64,000 nt of DNA, taken from Novosphingobium meiothermophilum. GTDB lineage: Bacteria; Pseudomonadota; Alphaproteobacteria; Sphingomonadales; Sphingomonadaceae. Made by a program: the position numbers and the translations under genes. Below are positions 44,053-56,679 of the stretch, one piece after another. Within the stretch, counting starts at the first letter, position 1, and each line of letters opens with the position of its first letter. The notes under the pieces are model-generated. The model was not told the origin of the DNA and did no database searches. It saw only the letters and a list, made by a program, of their open reading frames with translations. The stretch is taken from NCBI RefSeq assembly GCF_003171715.1, contig NZ_QGHL01000004.1:124001-188000 (forward strand), given 5' to 3'.

Positions 44053-44916
44053 ATGTGCGATGAACTGACCGAAACCGAAGCCGCCGCATGGCTGCTCAGC
44101 CGCCGTGCCTTCACCGCGCTGGGTGCAGGCGCGGCAACGCTTGGCGCTCTGCCGGGCTGCGCGGCCGCGCTCGACACGCCGCTTGCCAGCCGCAGCGTGG
44201 TAATCGAAACCGCCGATGGCAAGGCTGATGCCTTCTTCGTCCATCCGGCGCAAGGACGGCATCCCGCCGTCATCATGTGGCCTGACATTGCGGGCCTGCG
44301 CGATGCTTACAAGGCCATGGCAAGCAGGCTTGCGGCTTCTGGCTATGCGGTGCTGGCGGTCAACCAGTATTACCGCTCCGCTGCCGCACCGATCCTCGGC
44401 TCGCTGATGGAATGGCGCACGCCTGCCGGGCAGGAAAAACTGAAGCCGATGATTGCCGCCATCACGCCCGCCGGAACGGTTGCCGATGCTGCGGCCTTCG
44501 TCAGATGGCTCGACCAGCAGGCAGAGGTCGATACCGCGCGGCGCATCGGATCATGCGGTTACTGCATGGGCGGGCCTTTCGCCGTGCGCACCGCTTTTGC
44601 CAATCCGGTGCGCGTGGGCGCCGCTGCATCGTTTCACGGGGCTGGTCTGGCGGGCGATTCTCCCGACAGCCCGATCAACCTGCTGCCGCGCACCAATGCC
44701 GCCTATCTCATTGCCATCGCCGAAAATGACGATGCGCGCGCGCCCGACGAGAAGACCAAGCTGCGCGTCGCAGCCGACACCGCAGGCCGCCCGGCGGAGA
44801 TCGAAGTCTATCCCGCCCAGCACGGCTGGTGCACGATCGATGCACCGGTTTATGACAAGGCGCAGGCAGACCGTGCGTGGGACCGGATGCTGGCGCTCTA
44901 TCAGGCCAATCTGTAA
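44053..44916 (+). CDS. Dienelactone hydrolase family protein with Tat-like/lipoprotein signal
   Basis: A 287-residue protein. The N-terminus has a twin-arginine-like SRRAFTALGAGAATLGALPGCAAA, ending in a possible lipobox Cys, so it is probably exported. The hydrolase domain follows (VVIETADGKADAFFVHPAQG, VIMWPDIAGLRDAYKAMA). The nucleophile is Cys in GSCGYCMGGPFA, the form used by dienelactone hydrolases, and a His is in PAQHGWCTID. AAGGAG lies upstream of ATG 44053. An exported member is less usual than cytoplasmic catabolic DLH. Substrate unknown. Confidence 0.87.
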   Translation: MCDELTETEAAAWLLSRRAFTALGAGAATLGALPGCAAALDTPLASRSVVIETADGKADAFFVHPAQGRHPAVIMWPDIAGLRDAYKAMASRLAASGYAVLAVNQYYRSAAAPILGSLMEWRTPAGQEKLKPMIAAITPAGTVADAAAFVRWLDQQAEVDTARRIGSCGYCMGGPFAVRTAFANPVRVGAAASFHGAGLAGDSPDSPINLLPRTNAAYLIAIAENDDARAPDEKTKLRVAADTAGRPAEIEVYPAQHGWCTIDAPVYDKAQADRAWDRMLALYQANL

Positions 44917-44923
44917 GCCGGGA

Positions 44924-45883
44924 TCAGGCCGTGCCTTGCGTCTTGCGGTCGGCAGAGCGAGCCCACCCGATCGCTGCCACCCAGGTAACAGCGCCGCCCA
45001 GCAGATCGACGACGTAATGCCCGCCGATCACGATGGAAGACACCGTGACCAGAGCCGCCCAGACAAACGCGACCATTGACGCAAGGCCAGCGCCGCGCAG
45101 AGCATAGGGCGCCATGAGGGCCATGACCATGTGAAACGACGGGAAAGTGACAATTCCTTCCACCTTGGCAAGGTCGAAAACCGCGGAGGGATGGTTCCGG
45201 TAATAGTCCACTATCGGCATGTGGAAGTTCCCGGCTGACTTCGGCAGACCGGCAATGCCTTCGATGCCGTGATGGACGGTGCTGCCCAGCGCCGGAAAGC
45301 CGATGGATACTGTCGCCGCCAGCACGATGCAGAACGTGAAAGAGAAGACGAGTTCCGAGGCCCGCGCCCGCCGCCCGCCTGCCGCCAGAACCAGCGCCAG
45401 AACCATGCAGACCGGCATCGCGGTGCTGTAGATCACGCCGAGCAGTCGGGCGAAGGCAGGATATGCGGCGAAGGCGGCAACAATATCGGGCGCACGGATG
45501 CCAAGCGCAAGATCCGCCCCGCTCAGGGCAGCATCAATATTGGCAGCGCCGAGCCTCAGGCTCGCGTGGCTGATGAATGCCGCCAGCAGGGCCGCCGCGA
45601 TCAAGGTGGCCAGTGTCCCGCAGGTGGCGGCAATCCGTTCTTCGGCGCGATACGCCGTGTAATAGAACTCCGCGCCCACCAGCGCCATCGCAAGGCCAAG
45701 CAATGGCCCGACATTTGTCACGGAAATACCTATGCCGCTTGCCGCCAGAATCAGGAGTGCGATCAGGAACCCGCAGGCGATGACGAGCCAGCTTGCCCGA
45801 TGAGATGGCGAACCGACGCAGCCCCCCACGTCCAGCGTCTTCGGGGCAATAGCTGGTGCATCATCAAGGGCAATCGGGGGCAT
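44924..45883 (-). CDS. PAP2-family phosphatase / inositol-phosphorylceramide-synthase-like membrane protein
   Basis: A 319-residue integral membrane protein with about seven hydrophobic segments. The C-terminal half carries the PAP2 motifs as TFPSFHMVMALM (Ser-x-His) and GGHYVVDLLGG (His...Asp), the form of the PAP2_3 group that includes inositol phosphorylceramide and Aur1-type synthases. It may dephosphorylate lipid phosphates or transfer head groups, plausible in sphingolipid-making sphingomonads, but substrate is not shown. It converges on the DLH gene with a seven-base gap. Confidence 0.8.
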   Translation of the reverse strand: MPPIALDDAPAIAPKTLDVGGCVGSPSHRASWLVIACGFLIALLILAASGIGISVTNVGPLLGLAMALVGAEFYYTAYRAEERIAATCGTLATLIAAALLAAFISHASLRLGAANIDAALSGADLALGIRAPDIVAAFAAYPAFARLLGVIYSTAMPVCMVLALVLAAGGRRARASELVFSFTFCIVLAATVSIGFPALGSTVHHGIEGIAGLPKSAGNFHMPIVDYYRNHPSAVFDLAKVEGIVTFPSFHMVMALMAPYALRGAGLASMVAFVWAALVTVSSIVIGGHYVVDLLGGAVTWVAAIGWARSADRKTQGTA

Positions 45884-45966
45884 GGCGATGGCCTAGGCCA
45901 TCATGATTAAGAAGTGCTTTCATGCCGCGCCTCGGCGCGCAGTCTTGACCATACCCTGAACGGGAA

Positions 45967-45993
45967 AGGCCCGCCGTTTCGGGCGGGCCGTTT
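45967..45993. terminator. Bidirectional-type intrinsic terminator after ligC
   Basis: GGCCCGCC (45967-45974), loop GTTTCG, GGCGGGCC (45981-45988). On the minus strand it begins 14 bases after the ligC stop and is followed by TTT; on the plus strand it is followed by GTTTT. It should end the lig minus-strand operon. Confidence 0.8.
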
Positions 45994-46001
45994 TGCGTCA
46001 A

Positions 46002-46946
46002 TCAGCCCGCGGCGAGCTGCTGTTCAAGTTCGCCCAGCACCCGGTAGCAGTCGAGCACCTTGGCGACGGAGCTGTTCGGCTCGCGGCCTTCACGGATCGC
46101 GGCGATGAACTCGCGGTCCTGCAATTCGATGCCGTTCATGCTGACGTCCACCCTGGAAACGTCGATCGGCTCTTCCTTGCCGTTCACCAGATCATCATAG
46201 CGCGCGATGTAGGTTGCCGTGTCGCCAATGTAGCGGAAGAAGGTGCCCAGCGGCCCATCGTTGTTGAACGAAAGCGACAAGGTGCAGATCGCGCCGGTTT
46301 CGCTCTTGAGCTGGATCGACATGTCCATGGCAATGCCCAGTTCGGGGTGGATCGGCCCCTGAATGGCGTTGGCCTTCACGATCTTGCCGGTCTGATAGGC
46401 GAAAAGGTCAACCGTGTGCGCAGCATGGTGCCACAGCAGGTGATCGGTCCACGAACGCGGCTCGCCCTTGGCGTTCATGTTCTTGCGGCGGAAGAAGTAG
46501 GTCTGGACATCCATCTGCTGGACGTTGAACTCGCCCGCCTTGATCCGGTTGTGCACATACTGGTGCGACGGATTGAAGCGGCGCGTGTGGCCCACCATGC
46601 ACACCTTGCCGGTTTCCTGGCCTACACGCAGCACTTCCTGCGAATCCGCCCAGCTGTCGGCCAGCGGAATCTCCACCTGAACGTGCTTGCCCGCCTTCAT
46701 GCAGGCGATGGCCTGCGCCGCGTGCATCTGCGTCGGTGTGCACAGGATGACGGCGTCCACATCATCGCGCGCCAGTGCCTCGTCGAGTTCGGTGCCCGAA
46801 TGCCCTGCACCATACTTCTCGGCCACGGCCGCGGCCTGTTCGGCCCGGCGGCTGATGATCGAGACGATCTCGACGCCTTCGATGTTCTTCAGGCCATCGA
46901 GATGCTTTTCACCGAAAGCGCCTGCGCCTGCCAGAGCAATACGCAT
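46002..46946 (-). CDS. ligC: 4-carboxy-2-hydroxymuconate-6-semialdehyde dehydrogenase
   Basis: A 314-residue Gfo/Idh/MocA-family oxidoreductase, the length of known LigC. Rossmann motif ALAGAGAFGEKHLDGLK; family motif AGKHVQVEIPLADSW, in place of the common EKP; and a long RRFNPSHQYVHNRI segment. It oxidises the hemiacetal of the LigAB ring-cleavage product to 2-pyrone-4,6-dicarboxylate with NAD(P)+. Context after ligB settles the assignment. A 72-bp gap and its own AAGGGA site separate it from ligB, and a terminator follows. Confidence 0.96.
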   Translation of the reverse strand: MRIALAGAGAFGEKHLDGLKNIEGVEIVSIISRRAEQAAAVAEKYGAGHSGTELDEALARDDVDAVILCTPTQMHAAQAIACMKAGKHVQVEIPLADSWADSQEVLRVGQETGKVCMVGHTRRFNPSHQYVHNRIKAGEFNVQQMDVQTYFFRRKNMNAKGEPRSWTDHLLWHHAAHTVDLFAYQTGKIVKANAIQGPIHPELGIAMDMSIQLKSETGAICTLSLSFNNDGPLGTFFRYIGDTATYIARYDDLVNGKEEPIDVSRVDVSMNGIELQDREFIAAIREGREPNSSVAKVLDCYRVLGELEQQLAAG

Positions 46947-47018
46947 GTCTTGTCCCTTTCTTGAAAAAGGACCGGGCAGCCACGGTGGCCGCCCGGCGAG
47001 GGTGGATGGGGTTGAAAC

Positions 47019-48276
<1,258 letters not shown>

Positions 48277-48280
<4 letters not shown>

Positions 48281-49302
48281 AGCCCCCTCTCCTTCAGCTT
48301 GGCGTCGAGTCGCGGAAACACGCGGCGCGCGTTGCCCTCGAAGATCGCGTGGCGTTCAGCGTCCGAGATGTCGAGCGCGTCGATGTAGCGTTTGGTATCG
48401 TCGAAATAGTGCCCGGTCGTAGGATCGATCCCGCGCACCGCGCCCACCATTTCGGAACCGAACAGGATGTTCTTGGTCTCGATCACGTCTGCCAGCAGGT
48501 TGATCCCCGGCTGATGATAGACGCAGGTATCGAAATAGATATTGTTCATCAGGTGCGTGTCGAGCGATGGCTTCTTGAGCATGTCGGCCAGACCGCGATA
48601 GCGCCCCCAGTGATAGGGCACCGCGCCGCCGCCATGCGGGATGATGAAGCGCAGGGTCGGGAACCTGCTGAACAGGTCGCCCTCCAGAAGCTGCATGAAG
48701 GCGATGGTATCGGCCGCGATATAGTATCCGCCGGTTGCGTGCATGGCCGGGTTGCATGACCCCGAAACATGGATCATCGCGGGCACGTCCAGTTCCACCA
48801 TCTTCTCGTAGAACGGGAACCAGTATTCGTCCGTCAGGGGCGGATGTCTGAAATGCCCGCCGCCCGGATCGGGATTGAGATTGCAGCCAATGAAGCCCAG
48901 TTCGTTCACGCAGCGATCAAGCTCGGCAATCGAACTGGTCATGTCGGCTTCGGGCGATTGCGGCAACATGCACACGCCCGCGAAGGTTTCGGGGTAAAGC
49001 CCCACCACGCGCGCGATCAGGTCGTTGCAGACCTGCGCCCACTTCACCGCGACCGACTGGTCGCCCACGTGCGGAGCCATGGCCGAGGCACGCGGCGAGA
49101 ATATCGTCATGTCCGCGCCGCGCTCCTTCAGCAGGCGCAACTGGTTGGATTCGATCGTCTCGCGGATCTCGTCGTCGGAGATTTCGGGATAGGGCGGACA
49201 CTCGGTCCCGGCCTTGAACGCGGCCTTCTGCTTCTCGCGCCACTCGTCGTGCGCCTTTGGCAGCACGGTGTAATGGCCGTGGCAGTCGATAATCATGGTC
49301 AT
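48277..49302 (-). CDS. ligJ: 4-oxalomesaconate hydratase
   Basis: A 341-residue amidohydrolase-superfamily protein, the length of LigJ. The metal-binding HGH is at residues ~8-10 (IIDCHGHYTVL). MIHVSGSCNP, RFIIPHGGGAVPYHWGRYRG and NILFGSEMVGAVRG carry further ligands. It hydrates the keto form of 4-oxalomesaconate to 4-carboxy-4-hydroxy-2-oxoadipate, the substrate of LigK. It is coupled by four-base overlaps with the DUF1932 gene upstream and ligA downstream. Confidence 0.96.
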
Positions 49303-50132
49303 GCCACTTCGGTCCTCTTTGCGGTAAACGGTAATGTCCTGCCCGCCAGTTCGCGCTGGCGCTGCACTGTGCCACGGGTCATCACCGGTTCAACTCCCAG
49401 CGATTCCAGCGTCTTGGCGCTTTCTTCCATCTCGGCGGCGCGCCGCAGCCCATGCGTGGTCATGCGTTCGATGTTGTATTCGGCGCGGCCGAACCAGCTC
49501 TGCGCCTTCTCGCTTGCATCAAGCGAGGCCAGCACTTCGTCCACCACGCCGGCCTTCGTTGCCGCCAGCATCATTTCGGCCGTCAGCGCCTCGATGCCTT
49601 TCACCATGACCGAACGGATCATCTTGATCGCGCTGGCCCGGCCAATGTCATCGCCCACGACCCGCGTATTGGCAAAACCCGCAGCCCGCAGCCGAGCCGC
49701 GGCCTCGGCGGCATGGGGTCCGGAAACCAGCAGCGGCACATTCATCCGTGCCGGGTTCACCGGCGCCAGCACAGCCACATCGACATAGCGCCCGCCTGCG
49801 GCATCGATCACTCCGGCCGCAGACCGCTTGGTATCGGGCGCTACCGAGTTCATGTCGCACCACAGCGCGCCGGGCTTGAGCAGCGGGGCATAATCATGCG
49901 CGGCAGCAAGCGCCGAATCCGCCGTGACCAGCGAGAGCACGAGATCGGCATCCCCAAGCGCATCCTGCGCCTCGGCGCAGACCACCACGCCCGCCGCTTC
50001 CATCGCCTTGCGCCGCGCCGGATCGATATCGAACGCCAGCGCCGCGGATTGCCAGCCTGCCGCCTTGGCAAAGGTCGCCCCGGCCTCACCGAAGCCTATC
50101 AGGGCAATTGTGAAATCGGGGATGCTGTCCAT
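49299..50132 (-). CDS. NAD(P)-binding DUF1932 dehydrogenase in the lig operon
   Basis: A 277-residue protein of the 6-phosphogluconate/3-hydroxyisobutyrate dehydrogenase fold. Rossmann motif FTIALIGFGEAGATFAKAAG; DMNSVAPDTKRSAAGVIDAAGGRYVDVAVLAPV resembles the substrate loop; a Lys in GRASAIKMIRSVMVKGIEAL is at the catalytic-Lys position of this superfamily. The C-terminal ~70 residues are DUF1932. ATG 50132 gives MDSIPDFTIALIGFG. It overlaps ligJ by four bases, so it should be made with the pathway enzymes, yet no step of the known pathway needs it. It may recycle a side product or act on an alternative substrate. Confidence 0.82.
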   Translation of the reverse strand: MDSIPDFTIALIGFGEAGATFAKAAGWQSAALAFDIDPARRKAMEAAGVVVCAEAQDALGDADLVLSLVTADSALAAAHDYAPLLKPGALWCDMNSVAPDTKRSAAGVIDAAGGRYVDVAVLAPVNPARMNVPLLVSGPHAAEAAARLRAAGFANTRVVGDDIGRASAIKMIRSVMVKGIEALTAEMMLAATKAGVVDEVLASLDASEKAQSWFGRAEYNIERMTTHGLRRAAEMEESAKTLESLGVEPVMTRGTVQRQRELAGRTLPFTAKRTEVA

Positions 50133-50194
50133 GCCGCCGGTCCTGCGTCGGACCCGCCATCCAAACAAATGCAAAGATCGCCGCAGGTATAAGT

Positions 50195-51349
50195 TTATGC
50201 GAACCCTTCGCTCGCCACCTCGCGCAGGATTGCCACGAACGCCGCCTGCGAGCCGGTCGGCCGCCAGCCTTCTCGCGTGGTGATGCCGATGGTCCGCGCC
50301 ACCGGCACCGGCGGCGGCAGCGTGGCCAGCACGCCCGCGTCCAGTTCCACCGCCAGTTGCGCCGGGGACAGCAGGGTCAGCGCGTCAGATCCCAGCAGCA
50401 ATTGCCGCACCGTCAGCACCGATCCGCACTCGATCCCCACGCGCGGCGGCTCTGCCCCGGCCGCGCGCATCATACCCTCCCAGTAATGGCGCAACGGCGT
50501 GTCGCTGGCAGGCAGAATCCACGGAAACGCTGCCAGCGCCGGCCCGTCGATCACGCGCGAAAGCAGAGGATGCCCGCTGCGCATGACCAGCGCGGGCCGG
50601 TCCTCGAACACGGCCTCCTGCCGCAGATCGTCGACTGATGCCGCATCCCTGAGCGCGCCGAGCATGAGGTCCACTTCCCCGTCCCTGAGCGGCCCGGCCA
50701 GCTCGGCATGGCTGCCTTCCACCACCGCCACATCCACCCCCGGATGGATCGCAGCAAAGCGCAGGATCGTTTCCGGCAGCCACCGCGCCCGGCTGAGCGG
50801 CATGGCCCCCACCACGATGCGCCCTGCCGCCTTGCCCTGCCACGCAGCCACTTCGGCAAGGCCGCTGCGCAGCTCCGCCATCGCCAGACCGAAGCCGCGT
50901 GCGCGCCGCTCTCCGGCCGGTGTCAGCATGACCGAACGCCCGCGCCGGTCCACCAGCCGCTGCCCCAGCGCCACCGACAGGTCCGCCACTGCACGGTGCA
51001 GCGATGCAGAGGAAAGGCCCGTCGCTTCTGCCGCCACGGCATAGGAGCCGGCCCGCGCCAGCGCCAGGAATGCGCGCAATTGCGCGCCCGTCACGCGCGG
51101 GCTGCCTACATGGGCAATCGCCGCCTCTGCGCGCGGGGCCAGAAGCAGCGCCGGTTCGGTCGGCGTCATGCCCGCAGGCCCGCGCTCGAACAGCGCGCAC
51201 CCCAGATCGGCTTCAAGCCGCGCAATCGCCTGCGTCAGCGCGGGCTGCGTCAGGTTCACCGCCCGCGCAGCGCGCGTCACGCTGCCATGGCGCACCGTGG
51301 CGGCAAAGGCCGCCCAATGCCGCATGTTGAAGGCGTTCCGAATGTTCAT
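50195..51349 (-). CDS. ligR: LysR-type regulator of the lig genes with two winged-helix domains
   Basis: A 384-residue LysR protein, about 80 longer than usual, because it has two successive winged helices. The first is residues ~8-65 ([36 protein letters not shown]). The second is residues ~85-150 ([38 protein letters not shown], ending [12 protein letters not shown]). A normal effector domain follows ([37 protein letters not shown]). Position between the two lig arms indicates control of both in response to protocatechuate or gallate, as known for LigR. Identity with characterised LigR is inferred from context. Two micro-ORFs precede its ATG. Confidence 0.85.
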   Translation of the reverse strand: MNIRNAFNMRHWAAFAATVRHGSVTRAARAVNLTQPALTQAIARLEADLGCALFERGPAGMTPTEPALLLAPRAEAAIAHVGSPRVTGAQLRAFLALARAGSYAVAAEATGLSSASLHRAVADLSVALGQRLVDRRGRSVMLTPAGERRARGFGLAMAELRSGLAEVAAWQGKAAGRIVVGAMPLSRARWLPETILRFAAIHPGVDVAVVEGSHAELAGPLRDGEVDLMLGALRDAASVDDLRQEAVFEDRPALVMRSGHPLLSRVIDGPALAAFPWILPASDTPLRHYWEGMMRAAGAEPPRVGIECGSVLTVRQLLLGSDALTLLSPAQLAVELDAGVLATLPPPVPVARTIGITTREGWRPTGSQAAFVAILREVASEGFA

Positions 51350-51392
51350 GGCCGAAGATTCATGGTCGGATACTCAATGGCCGGATATTCAT
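51346..51392 (-). promoter_or_regulatory. Chain of two micro-ORFs overlapping the ligR start
   Basis: On the minus strand an ATG at 51392 encodes [10 protein letters not shown] and stops at 51360. That TGA overlaps an ATG at 51363 encoding MNLRP, whose TGA (51348-51346) overlaps the ligR ATG (51349), which begins MNIRN. All links are four-base ATGA overlaps. The three starts derive from a tandem repeat of a 14-15 base unit (TTCATGGCCGGATA-like on the plus strand) spanning about 51345-51392. It could set ligR translation by coupling, or be an operator. Confidence 0.5.
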
Positions 51393-51515
51393 GAAATGAG
51401 ATTGCATTTCCATCATCTTAGTATTTCCTTATGCCTCATGCCAAGAATTGCATTGGTTCCCCGCGCCCCGCAGTCGCATGGAACGCACGATCCGTTTTTG
51501 CATGGGAGCCGCCAA
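51350..51515. promoter_or_regulatory. Divergent ligR / ligK promoter region
   Basis: This 166-bp gap separates the oppositely oriented ligR and ligK starts and must hold both promoters. The ligR-proximal part carries the tandem repeats; the middle is AT-rich (CATCATCTTAGTATTTCC around 51411-51428). Exact promoter boxes are uncertain. Confidence 0.6.
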
Positions 51516-52182
51516 ATGTCGGGAATCGTCGTCCAGAACATCGAACGTGCCGATCCAGACGTCATCGATGGCCTTGCCGCCTGCGGCGTCGCCACGGTCC
51601 ACGAAGCGCAGGGGCGCACCGGCCTGCTCGCCTCCTACATGCGCCCGATCTATCCCGGCGCGCGCATCGCGGGCAGCGCCGTCACCATCAGCGCGCCTCC
51701 GGGCGACAACTGGATGGTGCATGTCGCCATTGAACAGCTTCAGGGCGGAGACATCCTCCTGCTCGCGCCGACAAGCCCTTGCGAAGACGGCTATTTCGGC
51801 GACCTTCTGGCCACGAGCGCGCAGGCGCGCGGCTGCCGCGGTCTGGTGATCGATGCCGGGGTGCGTGACGTGCGCGATCTCACCGAAATGCAGTTCCCCG
51901 TCTGGTCCAAGGCCATCTGCGCGCAGGGCACGGTCAAGAACACGCTGGGCAGCGTCAATGTCCCCGTGGTCTGTGCCAACGCCCTGGTGAACCCCGGCGA
52001 CGTGATCGTCGCCGATGATGACGGCGTATGCGTCGTCCCGCGCGAGAAGGCCGCCGAAGTGCTCAAGGCGGCAAGGCTGCGCGAAGCCAACGAAGGTGAA
52101 AAGCGCGCAAAACTGGCCGCAGGCGTCCTCGGCCTCGACATGTACAAGATGCGCGAGCGGCTGGAGAAGGAAGGTCTCCGGT

Positions 52183-52190
<8 letters not shown>
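51516..52190 (+). CDS. ligK: 4-carboxy-4-hydroxy-2-oxoadipate aldolase
   Basis: A 224-residue RraA-like class II aldolase. The metal/substrate motif is [22 protein letters not shown], with the Arg-Asp pair, after [17 protein letters not shown] and [18 protein letters not shown]. It cleaves CHA to pyruvate and oxaloacetate, the last step of the pathway. GGGAG precedes ATG 51516; the longer open frame from 51168 runs antisense over ligR. It overlaps ligU by eight bases. Confidence 0.95.
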
Positions 52191-54146
<1,956 letters not shown>

Positions 54147-54343
54147 GGCCGCACAGGAATGCGTTAACCCTTGCAAGTGCCGGGATTGCAGGCAACTTTC
54201 CCGGTTGCTGACAATGCCCGGCAACATTCCTTGCAGGATCTTCCGGGCTAACCTGCGCATCTTTACGTGCGCGGTGCCTTACCGATGATTGTCGTTCCCT
54301 CGTTAAGCCCGGCCCTGTGCCAACCGGCTTTCGAGGGATGCGA

Positions 54344-56200
54344 ATGCTCAAGTTCAATATCACGGCCCGGTTTGTCGCCGCGTTTGCGGTGCTGCTGGCT
54401 GTCATGGCCGCGACGGGCCTGTTCGCCGTCGCCAAGATCGGTGAAGTCAACGCGATTGCTGCCGAACAGCGCGATGTCTGGATGCCCGGATCGGCTGCGC
54501 TTGGCGACATCCACGCCTTCACCTCGCAATATCGCCTGAAGCAGGATGAACTGCTGCGCGCGCCCAATCCCGCCGCGCAGGAGCGCGGCCGCAAACTTCT
54601 GCGCAATGCCCGCAGCGCCATTGAGGGCGGCTTTGCAGACTACGGCAAACTGGCCACGACCCCGGCGCAGAAACAAGCGCTGGCCACCATGCACCAGGCA
54701 TGGACGGCACTGGTCGAACAGGACGACCGGCTGCAATCCCTGGTGATGAACGGTGAAACAGACGCCGCCCACGCCCTTCATTCGGGCGAAGGCCTGGAAG
54801 GCTTCTACGCACTGGAAGATGCGATCCTTGCAGCAATCGAAACCAACCGCAAGGATGCCGCCAACGCCGCTGCCAATGCACAGTCAATCTATGCCTCTGC
54901 GCGCACCTTCACCTTCGTGTCCATGGGGGCGGCCCTGCTTGCCACACTGGTCATGCTCGCGTGGCTGATGCGCAGCGTGGCACGGCCTCTGTCCGGAATG
55001 GCGCAGGCCGTCACGCGACTGGTCGACGGCGATCATGGCGTGGTCATGCCAGCGCTCGAACGGACCGACGAACTGGGCCAGCTTGCCCGCGCGCTTGACC
55101 GGTTCCGCGATGTCTTCGCCTCGGACCATGCACGCGCCGACGCCGAAATCGCAAGAGCGCGCGAAACCCAGGTCACGATCGACGAGATCGGCGCCGGACT
55201 GACCGCTCTGGCCGAAGGCGATCTGACATTCCGCGTGAAGGAAAACGGCAGCGGTGCTCTGGCCAAGCTGCATCTCGATTACAACGCTGCCGTCGCCTCG
55301 CTCGAACGGGTGCTGGCCAAGATCGTCGATGGCTGCAACACGATCAAGCTGGGCACCGACGAGATCGCCAGCGCCTCAAACGATCTTGCCATGCGCACCG
55401 AGCAGCAGGCGACCTCGCTTGCCGAAACCTCGCGCACCCTGAACGAGTTCACCACCTCGGTCAGGACAACTGCCGAAAACGCCCGGCAGACCAGCGCCCG
55501 CCTGTCCGTTGCCCGCGACACCGCTGACAGCGTGGGCGATACCGCCAACCGCGCCATCGCCGCCATGCGCAACATCGAAGGCAGCTCAAAGGAAATGGCC
55601 GAGATCGTCAGCGTGATCGACGGCATTGCCTTCCAGACCAACCTGCTCGCGCTCAACGCCGGTGTCGAAGCGGCCCGCGCAGGCGATGCAGGCAAGGGCT
55701 TTGCCGTGGTGGCAACCGAAGTGCGCGCACTGGCGCAGCGATCGGCCGATGCCGCCAAATCGATCCGCGATCTCATCGCCAAGAGCACCGATGAAGTCAG
55801 CAGCGGGGTTGCGCTGGTCGAATCCAGCGGTGAAGCGCTCCGCCAGATCGTTGCCGAAGTCAGTGCGGTTTCGGAACTGGTGAACTCCATCGCCGAAGCT
55901 GCCGGCCAGCAGGCTGCGGGCATTGCCGATATCTCCGGCATGGTCGGCTCGATGGATGCCTTCACCCAGCAAAATGCGGCCATGGTCGAGGAAAGCTCGG
56001 CAGGAACGCGCAATCTGGCCGCCGAAACCCTCTCGCTTGTCGATCAGTTGCGCCGGTTCCGGATTTCCGGCCAGCAGACCGCAACCCTTGCCCCGCCCCT
56101 GGCCCTTGCGGTTCCGGCAAGGCGTGCTGCCGCCGTGCCAGCTCCGGTCGTGGGCAATGCCGCGCTCAAAACCGATGAGGATGACTGGTCCGAGTTTTGA
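54344..56200 (+). CDS. Methyl-accepting chemotaxis protein with C-terminal tether peptide
   Basis: A 618-residue chemoreceptor. TM1 is at ~residues 10-30 ([20 protein letters not shown]), then a four-helix-bundle sensor domain of ~150 residues, TM2 ([21 protein letters not shown]), a first HAMP domain ([24 protein letters not shown]), a second HAMP-like unit ([17 protein letters not shown]) and a signalling domain. The signalling hairpin tip is [43 protein letters not shown]. The extreme C-terminus DWSEF fits the x-W-x-x-F pentapeptide that docks CheR/CheB. ATG 54344 has GAGGG upstream. No che genes are adjacent. The ligand is unknown. Confidence 0.93.
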   Translation: MLKFNITARFVAAFAVLLAVMAATGLFAVAKIGEVNAIAAEQRDVWMPGSAALGDIHAFTSQYRLKQDELLRAPNPAAQERGRKLLRNARSAIEGGFADYGKLATTPAQKQALATMHQAWTALVEQDDRLQSLVMNGETDAAHALHSGEGLEGFYALEDAILAAIETNRKDAANAAANAQSIYASARTFTFVSMGAALLATLVMLAWLMRSVARPLSGMAQAVTRLVDGDHGVVMPALERTDELGQLARALDRFRDVFASDHARADAEIARARETQVTIDEIGAGLTALAEGDLTFRVKENGSGALAKLHLDYNAAVASLERVLAKIVDGCNTIKLGTDEIASASNDLAMRTEQQATSLAETSRTLNEFTTSVRTTAENARQTSARLSVARDTADSVGDTANRAIAAMRNIEGSSKEMAEIVSVIDGIAFQTNLLALNAGVEAARAGDAGKGFAVVATEVRALAQRSADAAKSIRDLIAKSTDEVSSGVALVESSGEALRQIVAEVSAVSELVNSIAEAAGQQAAGIADISGMVGSMDAFTQQNAAMVEESSAGTRNLAAETLSLVDQLRRFRISGQQTATLAPPLALAVPARRAAAVPAPVVGNAALKTDEDDWSEF

Positions 56201-56243
56201 ACCCTTCCCCTTTCCACCAACCTCCAAAGTGCAGGACAAGCCC

Positions 56244-56588
56244 ATGAAAATGATTGCAAAGTTTGCCCTCGGCCTTACCGCTTTCGCTCTTTCCGGCACG
56301 CCGGTCTTCGCCCAGTCCGGCGACTGGCAGAGGCAGGTTGCCGGGATCATTGCCTCGAAGCAGACCTACCCCCGCACCGCGCAGATGCGCGGCGAGGAAG
56401 GCACCGCCAAGGTGAAGGTCTATGTAACCGCCAGCGGCCAGATCGAGCGCACCGAACTTGTTGCGCCGTCCGGTTCGGCAACGCTCGACAAGGAAGCGCT
56501 GGCCATGCCAACGCGCGCCGGATCGGTTCCGCCGCCGCCGGCCGGAGCTACATCCCTCGTTGTGCCGGTCACGTGGAAGCTGCTGTAA
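56244..56588 (+). CDS. Minimal TonB C-terminal domain protein with signal peptide
   Basis: A 114-residue protein with a cleavable signal (MKMIAKFALGLTAFALSGTPVFAQS) followed directly by a TonB-C-like fold: YPRTAQMRGEEGTAKVKVYVTASGQIERTELVAPSGSATLDKEAL, ending SLVVPVTWKLL. It lacks the transmembrane anchor and the Pro-rich spacer of true TonB, so it cannot transduce energy on its own. It lies 43 bp behind the chemoreceptor gene on the same strand and in front of a terminator. Confidence 0.8.
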   Translation: MKMIAKFALGLTAFALSGTPVFAQSGDWQRQVAGIIASKQTYPRTAQMRGEEGTAKVKVYVTASGQIERTELVAPSGSATLDKEALAMPTRAGSVPPPPAGATSLVVPVTWKLL

Positions 56589-56679
56589 GCAGAACGCTTC
56601 TTGCATCGGCACGCAGGCTACCCTCCCTGCCCGCGCCGGATGCAGACTTGTCGGCCTGACCCCCCGCCGACACAGGAAT

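Noticed and set aside
51168..51515. N-terminal extension of ligK
   Set aside because: The frame runs antisense over ligR. ATG 51516 with GGGAG upstream gives the family-typical N-terminus.
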